A stretch of DNA of 64,000 nt from Deltaproteobacteria bacterium. Lineage in GTDB: Bacteria; Desulfobacterota; Deferrisomatia; Deferrisomatales; BM512. Positions 28,118 through 38,008 of the stretch are shown here, piece by piece. The translations under genes and the position numbers were made by a program. Under the pieces are notes generated by a model, which ran no database searches, was not told the DNA's origin, and saw only the letters and a program-made list of their open reading frames with translations. Position 1 is the stretch's first letter, and every line of letters begins with the position of its first letter. The stretch spans positions 19,639 to 83,638 of the forward strand of contig PKTT01000039.1 of NCBI GenBank assembly GCA_002869015.1, read 5' to 3'.

Positions 28118-29581
28118 ATGAAACGTTTAACCATCTCCCTAATAGCGGCCGCGCTAGCGGCAGGCCCCGCCTTCGCGGGCGCTCCACTCTTCACCGATAT
28201 AACCTCCAAAGCCGGGGTTGGTGATGCGGGCAACGGCAAGGGCGTGGCGTTCGCCGACATCGACAACGATGGCGACTGGGACCTTTACGTGTCAAACAAA
28301 GGCGGCGCCAACAAGCTCCTTCGCAACGACGGCAAAGGCGTCTTCACTGACATAACCGCTGAAGCGGGTGAGGGAGTAGGTGACGCTGGCTTTGTCATGG
28401 GCTCCGTTTTCTTCGACTTTGACAACGACGGCTGGACCGACCTCTACCTCCCCAAAGGCGGCAGGTATGAGATTGAAGCAAACCGCCTCCTCAAAAACGT
28501 TGGCGGCACCTTTGTCGACGTAACGGATAAGGCGGGCGTAGGCTCCAAGGAGTTCACCTACGCAGCGGCTTCAGCCGATTTCGACAATGACGGCTTCCTC
28601 GACCTCTACCTCGCAAATTACGGAGTCGGCGCGAAGAACATTCTTTACAGAAACAACGGCGACGGCACCTTCACCGACGTGACGGATAAAGCGGGCGTAG
28701 GCGACCGCTCATGGTCATGGATGGCCGTATGGGCTGATGTAAACGGCGACAACAAGCAGGACCTTTACGTTGTCAATGGCCGCTACCCGGCCGGTGAACC
28801 AAACACCCTCTATATCAATAACGGCGACGGCACCTTTAGCGACGCCTCCCGCACCTCCGGCATCGCCGACAACGGCTGGGGTCTTGGCGCAGCCTTTGCC
28901 GACACCGATAAGGACGGAGACCTTGACCTCTTTATCTCCAACTATGTCGGCCCCAACGGCTACTTCATAAATGACGGCACCGGCGTCTTCACCCCCGCTG
29001 GTGAGAGCGCAGGCCTTGCCGATACAGGCTGGGGCAAAGGCCCCACCTTCGGCGACTTCGATAACGACGGCGACCTGGACCTCTACGAGGGCGACTGCAA
29101 GGTAGCCAATCAGCTATACAGAAACAACGGCGACGGTACCTATACCGACATAGCTCAAGATAGCCCCTCGACCCGTTGCGCAGCCGTGCGCACCAAGGGC
29201 ACAGCTTTTGTAGACATCGACGGTGATGGCGACCTCGACCTATACGCCGTCAACTGGGCCGCCGAGAACAAGCTCTTCTTAAACTCGACAAACAATGGCA
29301 ACTGGCTGAAGGTTCGCCTCACCGGCACCCTCTCCAACGCAATGGGGGTCGGCTCGCGCGTATGGGTACGCTCCGGCTCCAAGGTTGAGGGCGTTGCCGA
29401 GATGGCGACCTCTTCAGGGTTCTGCGCCCAGCCTCCCCAGGAGCTACATTTCGGCGTAGATGCATCTAAGACTTACACCGTTGAAGTGCGTTTCCCCAGC
29501 GGACAGGTTAAGGTAATTGAGAACGTTACACCCGGACAGGTCCTCACAGTTGAAGAGCCCGGCAAAGTGGCCCTCCGCTAA
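28118..29581 (+). CDS. Exported FG-GAP/VCBS repeat protein with C-terminal ASPIC/UnbV-like domain
   Basis: Repeated FADIDNDGDWDLYVSN / FGDFDNDGDLDLYEG units; C-terminal NWLKVRLTGTLSNAMGVGSRVWV. Confidence 0.92.
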   Translation: MKRLTISLIAAALAAGPAFAGAPLFTDITSKAGVGDAGNGKGVAFADIDNDGDWDLYVSNKGGANKLLRNDGKGVFTDITAEAGEGVGDAGFVMGSVFFDFDNDGWTDLYLPKGGRYEIEANRLLKNVGGTFVDVTDKAGVGSKEFTYAAASADFDNDGFLDLYLANYGVGAKNILYRNNGDGTFTDVTDKAGVGDRSWSWMAVWADVNGDNKQDLYVVNGRYPAGEPNTLYINNGDGTFSDASRTSGIADNGWGLGAAFADTDKDGDLDLFISNYVGPNGYFINDGTGVFTPAGESAGLADTGWGKGPTFGDFDNDGDLDLYEGDCKVANQLYRNNGDGTYTDIAQDSPSTRCAAVRTKGTAFVDIDGDGDLDLYAVNWAAENKLFLNSTNNGNWLKVRLTGTLSNAMGVGSRVWVRSGSKVEGVAEMATSSGFCAQPPQELHFGVDASKTYTVEVRFPSGQVKVIENVTPGQVLTVEEPGKVALR

Positions 29582-30668
29582 TAGACGGCATCAACCGACA
29601 AAAGGGAGGCTGCCAGGCAGCCTCTTTTTTTGTATAACCATCCTCCTCTTTTTAGGTGGATGCGCCTCGGTTGGGCCTACAGATGATTTTAGCGAGTTGG
29701 TAACCATTGAGGGGCTGGTCTCCCTTGAGGGCAAGGGGTATAAGGGGGCAAATGTTTCTTTATATCCTTTAGCTGAATTTACAAAGCCAGGTGAACCTGC
29801 TCATTTAACCCAAACAGAGAGCAAAGAGAGTGGCGTTTTTTTGCTCAAGGCCCCTGCGGGGGATTACCTGATAACCGCCCGGAGCCACTCCGGCGACCTC
29901 TTTGCGTTTTTCGGCAGGAATCCTTTAAGGGCGGGTGCCCACCAGCGTGGACTCACCCTGCCGCTCGTTCCGGCACACCCCCCCATATTTTTGAAAAATG
30001 AAACCGACACATCGATTATAACGGGGCGGGTCCTCCATCAAGGCAACCCCGTAGCCGGAGCTAAGGTTGCGTTATATCTATCTGCAGAGGCAGGCTTTAG
30101 GGGCCAGCCTTACGATTTCTCTGCGCCCACAGATAAAGATGGCAAATTCTCCATGATAATTGACCCTGGCAGTTACTTCGCCACTGTAAAGATGCGCGCT
30201 TCCGGTAGGGATATCGGTCCGCTTAAACCCGGCGACCTCTTCGGCATCGCTCCGGGGCTACGCATGACAATTGAACGAGGGGTGACTGTAAATGCCGATA
30301 TTGAGTTACTGGCGCTGCCCTCCCGAGAAAAACAGGCGCGCTTTCTGACAAAATTCGCTACGGTTGAGGGAACTGTAACGGATGCTACCGGGGCGCCCCA
30401 GGCTGGCATGCGCGCGGCGCTTTACGAAAACAAGAACATGCTTGGAGAGCCCCTACTCCTATCTGAACCGACAGGGCCCGATGGCAAATTCAACATATCC
30501 ACCAGCCTAACCGGAAAGCTTTACCTCGGCGTGAGAGAGTTCATAGGCGGCCCTCCCTCCTCTGGGGAGCGTGTCGGCTTTGCCGATGGGCCTGACAATG
30601 GCCGCTTTAACCTGACGCCAGGCGTAAATGTCGAAGGGGTTAAAATAATAGCGAGGCTAACTCCATGA
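29517..30668 (+). CDS. Lipoprotein with carboxypeptidase-regulatory-like domains (start uncertain)
   Basis: LFFCITILLFLGGCASVG lipobox; repeats such as TIEGLVSLEGKGYKGANVSLYP, IITGRVLHQGNPVAGAKVALY, TVEGTVTDATGAPQAGMRAALY. Start codon unresolved. Confidence 0.65.
   Translation: MRTLHPDRSSQLKSPAKWPSANRRHQPTKGRLPGSLFFCITILLFLGGCASVGPTDDFSELVTIEGLVSLEGKGYKGANVSLYPLAEFTKPGEPAHLTQTESKESGVFLLKAPAGDYLITARSHSGDLFAFFGRNPLRAGAHQRGLTLPLVPAHPPIFLKNETDTSIITGRVLHQGNPVAGAKVALYLSAEAGFRGQPYDFSAPTDKDGKFSMIIDPGSYFATVKMRASGRDIGPLKPGDLFGIAPGLRMTIERGVTVNADIELLALPSREKQARFLTKFATVEGTVTDATGAPQAGMRAALYENKNMLGEPLLLSEPTGPDGKFNISTSLTGKLYLGVREFIGGPPSSGERVGFADGPDNGRFNLTPGVNVEGVKIIARLTP
29604..29631 (+). terminator. Intrinsic terminator
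   Basis: GAGGCTGC-CAG-GCAGCCTC followed by T7. Confidence 0.85.
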
Positions 30669-32497
30669 GGACCTTAGCCGCATTCGCTCTTTTACTTGCA
30701 AGCATCCTCTCCTTATGTGGATGCTCTTCAGCACCTCTTAAATCGGATGCGGACTCGAAAAACATAACGTGGTCAGGGATTGTCGAAGTAAAGGAATCCA
30801 TAACCTTCCCTAGAGGTACAACTTTAAAGATAAACCCCGGCACAACGGTAAAATTTGCTACTACGGACATAGACGGCGACGGCCTTGGAGACATATCCCT
30901 AACCCTTGAGGAGGGTACTCTCCAGATAGATGGCACACTAGCTTCGCCAGTCACCTTTACAACACTTGACAGAGCCCCAAGCCCCGGCGACTGGGGAGAG
31001 CTCAGGCTGGACTTTTCACGCCTTGCGGTTAAATATCTGATCCTTGAGGGTGCGACGAGGGGACTTCATCTACACTTCACATCGGGAGTTGTCGAGGACT
31101 CATTGTTCCGCGACAACCTGGATGCAACGAGGATAGGCGAATCGAAGGTAAATTTCGCCAGGTGCCTTTTTAGCCAGAACTCCGGCAAAGGCTATAATTC
31201 GCGCACCTCGGAGAACACGCTTAAGGGTTCGTGGTTCCGCAATAATAGGCGTGGGCTCTTTCTCTTTGAGGGGGACAAGGGCTCAGACCTCTCCGGGAAC
31301 CTCTTTAGCGGCAATGATGTCCCACTGCGCCTTGGCGATTTTTACGCGGGAAGGGTCAGGACAACCGGCAACCAGTGGGAGAAGGACCCCATTCCCACAA
31401 GCACTGTCAGCCCTGAAGCGACGTTATCCATAGAACCAGGCGTGGTATTTGAAGCAGGGCCTCTGGGTTGGCCCCTCCTTAAAGAGGGGTGGAGAGTCGA
31501 TACCGGGGGTTTCGTCGATGCACTCGCCGGAGGCGAGCTGGGGCTATATTTTCCCTCTTGGGACGGCACCATAAACAGGGTTGGCCTCTTCGACGGTACA
31601 AAGATTGCGGGAACATCAATTGGCGACATTAGCGACTCAGCTCCAGCTCTTGGAAAATTAGAGGGTCGCTATTATCTTGCTTTACAGGGGTGGGACCGCT
31701 CCATACGCCTTCTGGACGCAATTACCCTTGAGGAGCTTGACTCATTTACCGAGGCCCCCTCCCCTGCGGATGACCACCGACAGTCCTCCCCTCTATTTAT
31801 TGCCGGGGACTTAACCGTAGCTACATGGGCTGGCCGGGTATATTCATTTAAAGTGCTGGATGACAAACTTGTCGAGAATTGGAAGGTCGAAGCATCGGCA
31901 CCGGTCAGGGCCGACCTGACCTTAATCGAGTCAGCTGATGGAAAAACAATCCTCGTCCCGCTGGAGTCCGGCACGTTATTGGCATTAAATTATGTCACGG
32001 GGATTGAGCGCTGGCGCTTCAATGCCTCTGCCCCACTGATATCAGGGGCTGCGGTGGATAGTTCACGGGTTTTTATTGCGGACAAAAATGGCTCGCTATA
32101 CTCCCTCTCTCTTGAGGGGAAACTCCTTTGGAGCAGAGAGATTCCCGGGGGTGCCTGGTATGCGCCGCCGCTGATCAATGAGGGCACCATATACCAGGGC
32201 AACGATTCGGGCAGCTATTCCGCCTATGACGCGGTCACAGGAGAAGAGCGCTGGCAGGCTATCCTTGATGGGGGAATTAGGGGTAGCGGCGCTGCAATAA
32301 AGAATACCATAGCGGTCGCAACCGCTGGCGGCAGCCTATACCTCATCGACGCAGAGAGCGGGTTGGTGCGTGACAGGATGAAGTTGGGTGACGCTGTACT
32401 CTCCTCTCCCTTGATTATTGGCGAGAGACTTTATGTAGGAACAAGGCCCGGGGCGGTACACTCTTTCACGGTTGAAAACGTCAAAAGTGCTTATTAA
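30665..32497 (+). CDS. Lipoprotein with right-handed beta-helix N half and PQQ-like beta-propeller C half
   Basis: LSLCGCSS lipobox; WSGIVEVKESITFPRGTTLKINPGTTVKF; PQQ repeats ALNYVTGIERWRFNASAPLISGAAVDSSRVFIADKNGSLYSLSLEGKLLWSREI. Confidence 0.85.
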   Translation: MRTLAAFALLLASILSLCGCSSAPLKSDADSKNITWSGIVEVKESITFPRGTTLKINPGTTVKFATTDIDGDGLGDISLTLEEGTLQIDGTLASPVTFTTLDRAPSPGDWGELRLDFSRLAVKYLILEGATRGLHLHFTSGVVEDSLFRDNLDATRIGESKVNFARCLFSQNSGKGYNSRTSENTLKGSWFRNNRRGLFLFEGDKGSDLSGNLFSGNDVPLRLGDFYAGRVRTTGNQWEKDPIPTSTVSPEATLSIEPGVVFEAGPLGWPLLKEGWRVDTGGFVDALAGGELGLYFPSWDGTINRVGLFDGTKIAGTSIGDISDSAPALGKLEGRYYLALQGWDRSIRLLDAITLEELDSFTEAPSPADDHRQSSPLFIAGDLTVATWAGRVYSFKVLDDKLVENWKVEASAPVRADLTLIESADGKTILVPLESGTLLALNYVTGIERWRFNASAPLISGAAVDSSRVFIADKNGSLYSLSLEGKLLWSREIPGGAWYAPPLINEGTIYQGNDSGSYSAYDAVTGEERWQAILDGGIRGSGAAIKNTIAVATAGGSLYLIDAESGLVRDRMKLGDAVLSSPLIIGERLYVGTRPGAVHSFTVENVKSAY

Positions 32498-32527
32498 GGC
32501 AGCAAATTCAGATATAGGGAGTATGAA

Positions 32528-33088
32528 GTGAAGAAGAATATTTTTGCCGTTATTGTGGCGCTACTTATACCGATGGCTGCTCTAAGCTGTGTCGGGAAAT
32601 CACTTGTGGTTGGGACAGATTCCTCTCCTAAGAGCAAAGTTGTGGCGCAGGTATTAGCTATCTTGATAAATGAACGGACGGGAACAACCGTACAGATCAT
32701 AGACCACGAAACCCCAGAGGCGCTTTTTAAGGAGATGCGTGATGGTGACGTGGATATAGCCCTTCAGTATGCGGGTAGCGCCCTAAAGAGGGATGGCAAG
32801 AATGTTGGCAGCGATGCGGCGGCTACATACGAACTGGCTAAGCAGCATTACCAGTCCGCTTGGAACCTGGCTTGGCTACCCCCACTCGGTTTCACCGAGG
32901 AGGGAGATGCAGATTCTCTTGCTGCGCCAGTTGCGCAAAAACATGCTTTAAAAAAATTCCCCGCACTCCCCAGGCTAATCGCTAAAACCGAGGGAACCCT
33001 CACCGGCGCAACAGTAAAAGAGCTTGCAGGAGCAGACTCCATACCTCGTGCCGTACGGGAATTTCTCAAGAGCAACAAGTTAATTTAA
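32528..33088 (+). CDS. OpuAC-like (glycine betaine-type) substrate-binding protein
   Basis: SLVVGTDSSPKSKVVAQVLAILINERTGTTVQIID...MRDGDVDIALQYAGSAL. Confidence 0.65.
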   Translation: MKKNIFAVIVALLIPMAALSCVGKSLVVGTDSSPKSKVVAQVLAILINERTGTTVQIIDHETPEALFKEMRDGDVDIALQYAGSALKRDGKNVGSDAAATYELAKQHYQSAWNLAWLPPLGFTEEGDADSLAAPVAQKHALKKFPALPRLIAKTEGTLTGATVKELAGADSIPRAVREFLKSNKLI

Positions 33089-33109
33089 TCCTCTCTCCCA
33101 AGCAAAGAA

Positions 33110-33141
33110 GAGGGCGTCGCGTAAACGGCGCCCTCTTTTTT
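33110..33141 (+). terminator. Intrinsic terminator
   Basis: GAGGGCG...CGCCCTCTTTTTT. Confidence 0.75.
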
Positions 33142-33264
33142 ACTCTATTCTACGTGTATTTAAAGGCCGCTGTTGGCACACTTCATAATGTATTTTTTCT
33201 ATGTAGATATTGACCAATTCGATAAGTACGGTTAAATTGCTAGTACAACCCTACGATATACAGG

Positions 33265-34203
33265 ATGAAAATGATGCGAATATTTGACGACAACAGCCAA
33301 TCCATAGGAAATACCCCCCTTGTTAGGGTCAACAACCTGACTAAAGGACTTAAAGCGACCGTGCTGGCAAAGGTCGAAGCTAGAAACCCTGCCTTTTCAG
33401 TCAAATGCAGGGTTGGTAGAAATCTGATCCTCGACGCTGAAAAAAAGGGCGTAATTAAACCGGGCATGACGATAGTCGAGCCAACAAGCGGCAATACGGG
33501 GATAGCTCTTGCCTTTGTTTGCGCGGCGCGTGGGTATAAGCTCGCGCTCACCATGCCGGAGACAATGAGCGTCGAGCGGCAAAAGCTGCTAAAAGCCTTT
33601 GGCGCGGAGCTTATTTTGACTCCTGGCTCAAAGGGCATGGGCGGCGCAATCGCAACCGCCACGGATATGGCGGCAGAGGACCCCTCCAGATTCTATATGC
33701 CTGACCAATTCTCAAACCCCGCAAATCCTGAAATTCACTTTATGACTACCGGACCTGAGATATTCTCCGATACGGATGGCAAGGTCGATTATTTCGTCTC
33801 CGGGGTTGGCACCGGCGGCACAATCACCGGCGTATCCCGCTACCTGAAGGGGGAGAAAGGTCTTGCCGTGACCTCAATAGCTGTGGAGCCTGAGGCATCT
33901 CCTGTGCTGAGCGGCGGCTCTCCGGGCCCCCACAAAATTCAGGGTATAGGCGCCGGCTTCAAGCCCGCGACACTCGACCTCTCTCAAGTTGACAGGGTAT
34001 CTACGGTAGCCGATGAGGCGGCCATGGAGACAGCGCGCAGGCTCGCCCGCGAAGAGGGCATCATCTGCGGCATATCTAGCGGCGCGGCCATGGCGGCAGC
34101 GCTGGAGCTTGCAGCAAAAGAGGAGGCTGCGGGCAAGACAATCGTCACGATACTTCCCGATTCAGGCGAGCGCTACCTCTCCACACAGCTCTTTGAAGTC
34201 TGA
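33265..34203 (+). CDS. cysK: Cysteine synthase A (O-acetylserine sulfhydrylase)
   Basis: [70 protein letters not shown]. Confidence 0.95.
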   Translation: MKMMRIFDDNSQSIGNTPLVRVNNLTKGLKATVLAKVEARNPAFSVKCRVGRNLILDAEKKGVIKPGMTIVEPTSGNTGIALAFVCAARGYKLALTMPETMSVERQKLLKAFGAELILTPGSKGMGGAIATATDMAAEDPSRFYMPDQFSNPANPEIHFMTTGPEIFSDTDGKVDYFVSGVGTGGTITGVSRYLKGEKGLAVTSIAVEPEASPVLSGGSPGPHKIQGIGAGFKPATLDLSQVDRVSTVADEAAMETARRLAREEGIICGISSGAAMAAALELAAKEEAAGKTIVTILPDSGERYLSTQLFEV

Positions 34204-34220
34204 TTAAAAGAACCCAAAAT

Positions 34221-34260
34221 AAAAAAGCCCGCCTCCAATCCCGGAAGCGGGCTTTCTTTA
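34221..34260. terminator. Intrinsic terminator between convergent genes
   Basis: AAAAAAGCCCGCctccaatcccggaaGCGGGCTTTCTTT. Confidence 0.75.
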
Positions 34261-34272
34261 TGCCTTTTTATA

Positions 34273-37053
34273 TCACCTTGCTCTCTTCTTAAAATGGTAG
34301 TCGAGAAGGTTGTCGAAGTGGCCCAGAAGCTCAAAGGAGGGCCTCTTGACCGCTACTTCGCAAAGCTCAATATACCTCTTCACGATAGTCGCGAAGAGCG
34401 GAATTGAGGTTCCAATCCGCTTTGACATCGGCAGACGCATGACCCCAAGGGCCACCTCAAGATGCTCTATACCCCCTGCCAACTCACCTGATATTGCGTA
34501 TAGCTCAGCTACCTGCCCGTGCGCGGCGGCAAGCTCAAGCGAGTACCCATCTGGGTTGGCGTCAACGAGTTTTTTAAACTCTGAAATAGCTACTTTGACA
34601 GATGCAATCCCCTTCTCAACCAACCCCGCCTCCCCCATAATCCTGCCAAGGTTGGCCAAAGAAGCTGCATGTCGCTCCAAAAATGCCGCCGGGCGAACGC
34701 TAGCAAGCTGCTCATGAATCTCAGAGGAGCGCGAAGCAGCAGAAAGAGCCTTCTCCGGGGCGAGGTTAAGATCAGTCAGCGCCGCCAGATTGTTGAGGGC
34801 AGTGGCGTAGGGCACGGCAAACCTAGTGCGTCCCTCCACAAGTAGGGACTTATAGAGCGACAGCGAACGATTTGCCACCTTTTCACCCTGCTCACACCTG
34901 CCGCTTCTAAGAAGCTCAGCCGCCAGGTTGTTGAGCGCAAGGGCAAGGTCATCCTTCCACACATCGGCATTTCGCTGTGAGAGGCGTTCATATATCTCCA
35001 CCGCTTCCACCGCTGCGGGCACCGCTTTGGACGCCCTGCCAAGCGCCCCATATATCGGTGTTACGTTGGTTAACGCCGCTGCAAGCTCCGCGTCAAATGC
35101 ATCCGGATTCTTCTCAGAGAGGCCGCGCAAAAAGCCAATGGCGCGCTCAGCTGGAGCTAAAGCCTCATCCCACTCTCGCAGTCTGGCGTGGGATATGGCG
35201 AGATTATTAAGGGCCTGTGCAAAACCGGGCACATATACCCTGGGGTTGCTGCGCGCCAGCTTCTCCCACTGCTTCACCCCCTCCTCGGCAGCCTCAAGGG
35301 CGCGGCGATAGCTCCCCGCGTGATGTTGATATGCTGCAAGATTTGTCCAAGCGCCAGCTAGCTCCGCCTCCTCCTGACCACCCTCTTCCTTAGCCAGATC
35401 AGTACGGATTTGCACCACCCTTAGCCCCTCTTTAGCGGCATTCACGGCTTTGCCCTGAATAGCTTCAAAGGCTGCAAGGTTGTTTAGGCAGTTGGCGAGC
35501 CTTCTATAGTTGGAGGGGTCATCCTCGACCAGCTTGCTGTATGCTTCAACCGCGCGCCGCGCAGTCTCAAGGGCGCCGCTGACGTTTCCAAGCTCAAAGT
35601 TGGCTACCGCGAGGCGATTCATCGTATCCGCACGTACTGAAGCATAAGCTGGTGTCTGAGGTAATTTAAGAACGAGGGTCTCGTGGAGGGCTATCCCAAA
35701 GGCGGCGAGGTTTGAGTTTCTAAGTGAGGTCTGGCGGGAAACCCATATAAGCTCGTCGACGGGCCGCTCACTTAGCACCATGTCTAGCCAATGCTTTACC
35801 AGCTCAAAACCCTTTATGCCGGAGATGTCTCCAGTTGTCCTTATGAGATTGAGCCACACCAGCTCCGGGTCCACCCCTATTGCGAGCTCTATGCACTCAT
35901 CCATCTGGGCTTTGTATTCGGAGAGCACCAGCACTCCGAAAGCGCCATTTATGAGGTCGTGGATAATCGGAATGTAAAGCTGTCGTCCATCTTCGACGCC
36001 GCCACGCCCCGCCGTGGCCTTCAGCCCCATCAAGGTGCCGTCAATAGCGGTCTCGGAGGCGCCAAGGCTCAGCGCATCTGCCCGCAGGAGATTTATAAAG
36101 CCGTCATCTTTGCTGTCACGGGCTCCGCAAAAGGCAAGGTAGGCAACGGCACGCTCAACCAAGATGGGGTCGGCCCCCTTTGGGCATAGGCCCCTAACCG
36201 CAGCGCGCTCCCTTGAAACTGCCCACTGAAGGAGGTCACCCTGGTCCCAATCGGTGATATTTACCGCAGAGCCCGTCTCACAGGCCCTTATCGCAGCAAG
36301 TTGAAGGTATACGGGGTTTCGGTCGGTATTTAAACGAAGGGCCTGCAAGGAATCCCGGCTTAAGGTGGGAAGCCGTGGGGCCTCCTTCTGGCAGAGGTCA
36401 GACCACGCGTCAAGGGTCTCCTGTAGGATTTCGACCATCGTATTATCGGGGTCTTCCCTGCCGGGAAAGCCAAGCCTTAACGGCATCTCCATCGACGACT
36501 GAACGGCTTCCCACTCTGCGCCGCTGAGGCGTTGCAGCATCTCCCCGAACCACCCGGCTTCAACTGCCGCCCTGCGCTCTATGAGGATTAGCCGCACCCG
36601 CTTGCCGCTATTTCGCCCCTCTTCCCTACCCCATTTGGCGAAGTGAACTATGAGGGTCTCAAGAACATCGGATTTTCGCGCCGCATTGTCGATTATCATC
36701 AAGGTGTTCTGAAGAGGTCTGAATGAGGCAAATTCGGGGGATTTAACCCAGGCGTCCAGGGCATCGCCGGGCACGAAACCTGCGAGCCATCCTTCTGAAG
36801 ATGCTTTTGCCGCTGCCTCCTGGGTCAATCTGGTCTTGCCCACCCCGCCATTACCAAAGACAGTAAGCCATCTAAATGGCGCGCCGGAGTTACAGAAGCT
36901 GTCAATCCCCTCAAGCTCTGCGCCCCTACCTACAAGGGGGAGGAATGAGGCGGAGGGGTGCAGGAGGCTTCCCGGCCTCTCGGGGATTATAAGATGTGCG
37001 GTATTCGCAAGATATATAGGCGCGTCCATTAGCCCACCCGTATTTGAATTCAT
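34273..37053 (-). CDS. STAND-type NTPase with C-terminal tetratricopeptide repeats
   Basis: Walker A VFGNGGVGKTRLTQEA, Walker B-like TLMIIDNAA, repeated NNLA...LG...A...A.RAVE...L TPR signatures. Confidence 0.85.
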   Translation of the reverse strand: MNSNTGGLMDAPIYLANTAHLIIPERPGSLLHPSASFLPLVGRGAELEGIDSFCNSGAPFRWLTVFGNGGVGKTRLTQEAAAKASSEGWLAGFVPGDALDAWVKSPEFASFRPLQNTLMIIDNAARKSDVLETLIVHFAKWGREEGRNSGKRVRLILIERRAAVEAGWFGEMLQRLSGAEWEAVQSSMEMPLRLGFPGREDPDNTMVEILQETLDAWSDLCQKEAPRLPTLSRDSLQALRLNTDRNPVYLQLAAIRACETGSAVNITDWDQGDLLQWAVSRERAAVRGLCPKGADPILVERAVAYLAFCGARDSKDDGFINLLRADALSLGASETAIDGTLMGLKATAGRGGVEDGRQLYIPIIHDLINGAFGVLVLSEYKAQMDECIELAIGVDPELVWLNLIRTTGDISGIKGFELVKHWLDMVLSERPVDELIWVSRQTSLRNSNLAAFGIALHETLVLKLPQTPAYASVRADTMNRLAVANFELGNVSGALETARRAVEAYSKLVEDDPSNYRRLANCLNNLAAFEAIQGKAVNAAKEGLRVVQIRTDLAKEEGGQEEAELAGAWTNLAAYQHHAGSYRRALEAAEEGVKQWEKLARSNPRVYVPGFAQALNNLAISHARLREWDEALAPAERAIGFLRGLSEKNPDAFDAELAAALTNVTPIYGALGRASKAVPAAVEAVEIYERLSQRNADVWKDDLALALNNLAAELLRSGRCEQGEKVANRSLSLYKSLLVEGRTRFAVPYATALNNLAALTDLNLAPEKALSAASRSSEIHEQLASVRPAAFLERHAASLANLGRIMGEAGLVEKGIASVKVAISEFKKLVDANPDGYSLELAAAHGQVAELYAISGELAGGIEHLEVALGVMRLPMSKRIGTSIPLFATIVKRYIELCEVAVKRPSFELLGHFDNLLDYHFKKRAR

Positions 37054-37163
37054 TCAGGGTCACAGGATACAACACCTGCCGCTCTCTGTCACCGAGAGAC
37101 GTAAAAAGGGCCGAAACGCAATGCGCCCGGCCCTCTATTTATCGGCATATCATGTGCTTAAAT

Positions 37164-37742
37164 TTAGCAGCTACATCCACCGCCCGGGTTGCAGCCAGAG
37201 GGGCCGCAGGTGCCATCCGTTCCACAATCGGTGCCGCAGCTGGAGCCGCAGGAGGATTGAGCGGTCATCTGCGCGGTGAGCACGTCGAACTCCTCCTCGG
37301 TGAGGTCACGAACATCCATAATCTCCACGTCGAAGTTGAGCTCCTTACCCGCGAGCGGATGGTTGAAGTCTGCGACAACCACATCATCCTTAACCTCAAC
37401 AACGGTAAAGGAGACGGGGCCGTGCGGGCCCTGCGCTGTGAAACCCTGGCCGGGCTCCAAAGAGAGATCCGCCGGGAAGTTTTCACGGGGCAGATCTCTG
37501 TACATTTCATCGGAGGCGGGACCATAGCCCTCTTCAGGGGAGACATTTACAGTCAGCTTCTCACCGGCAGTGTGGCCCTCTAGAGCATTTTCAAGGCCCG
37601 GAATTATCTGGCCGAAGCCGGCGACAAAGGCCAAAGGATCACCACCGCGGGAGGAGTCTATCTGATCTCCATTATCCAAGGTCAGTGTGTAGTGTATGGT
37701 CACATGTTTCTTTGATTCAATCTTCATCAAATGTCCTTCCAT
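37164..37742 (-). CDS. slyD: FKBP-type peptidyl-prolyl isomerase (SlyD-like) with Cys/Gly-rich tail
   Basis: VTIHYTLTLDNGDQIDSSRGGDPLAFVAGFGQIIPGLENALEGHTAGEKLTVNVSPEEGYG; tail SSCGSSCGTDCGTDGTCGPSGCNPGGGCSC. Confidence 0.92.
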   Translation of the reverse strand: MEGHLMKIESKKHVTIHYTLTLDNGDQIDSSRGGDPLAFVAGFGQIIPGLENALEGHTAGEKLTVNVSPEEGYGPASDEMYRDLPRENFPADLSLEPGQGFTAQGPHGPVSFTVVEVKDDVVVADFNHPLAGKELNFDVEIMDVRDLTEEEFDVLTAQMTAQSSCGSSCGTDCGTDGTCGPSGCNPGGGCSC

Positions 37743-38008
37743 CTATCAAAATTTTCCGTTCACAAAAAAAAACCGGCCATCCAAGTAGGGTTTGCCGGGC
37801 ACCTGTTCTTAGAAAAAGATAAGGACGCTTACCGGACAAGTCAATAAATATGGAAAAAAACTTTTTAGAGAGTGAAATAAGCGGCCGTTAAAATATCTTG
37901 ACGCATTAAAATACAGACGCGATCAAGCTCCCCTTTCCAGACCGCTTCATGGTATAAATGTTGGTCAGGCTTAAAATGTGCCTTTTTTAAATCAAGAGGG
38001 ATTAGTTA

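Noticed and set aside
32494-37580. Many long shadow ORFs opposite to or out of frame with real genes
   Set aside because: They overlap well-supported coding sequences, have Ser/Arg-rich low-quality translations and lack homology-like motifs.
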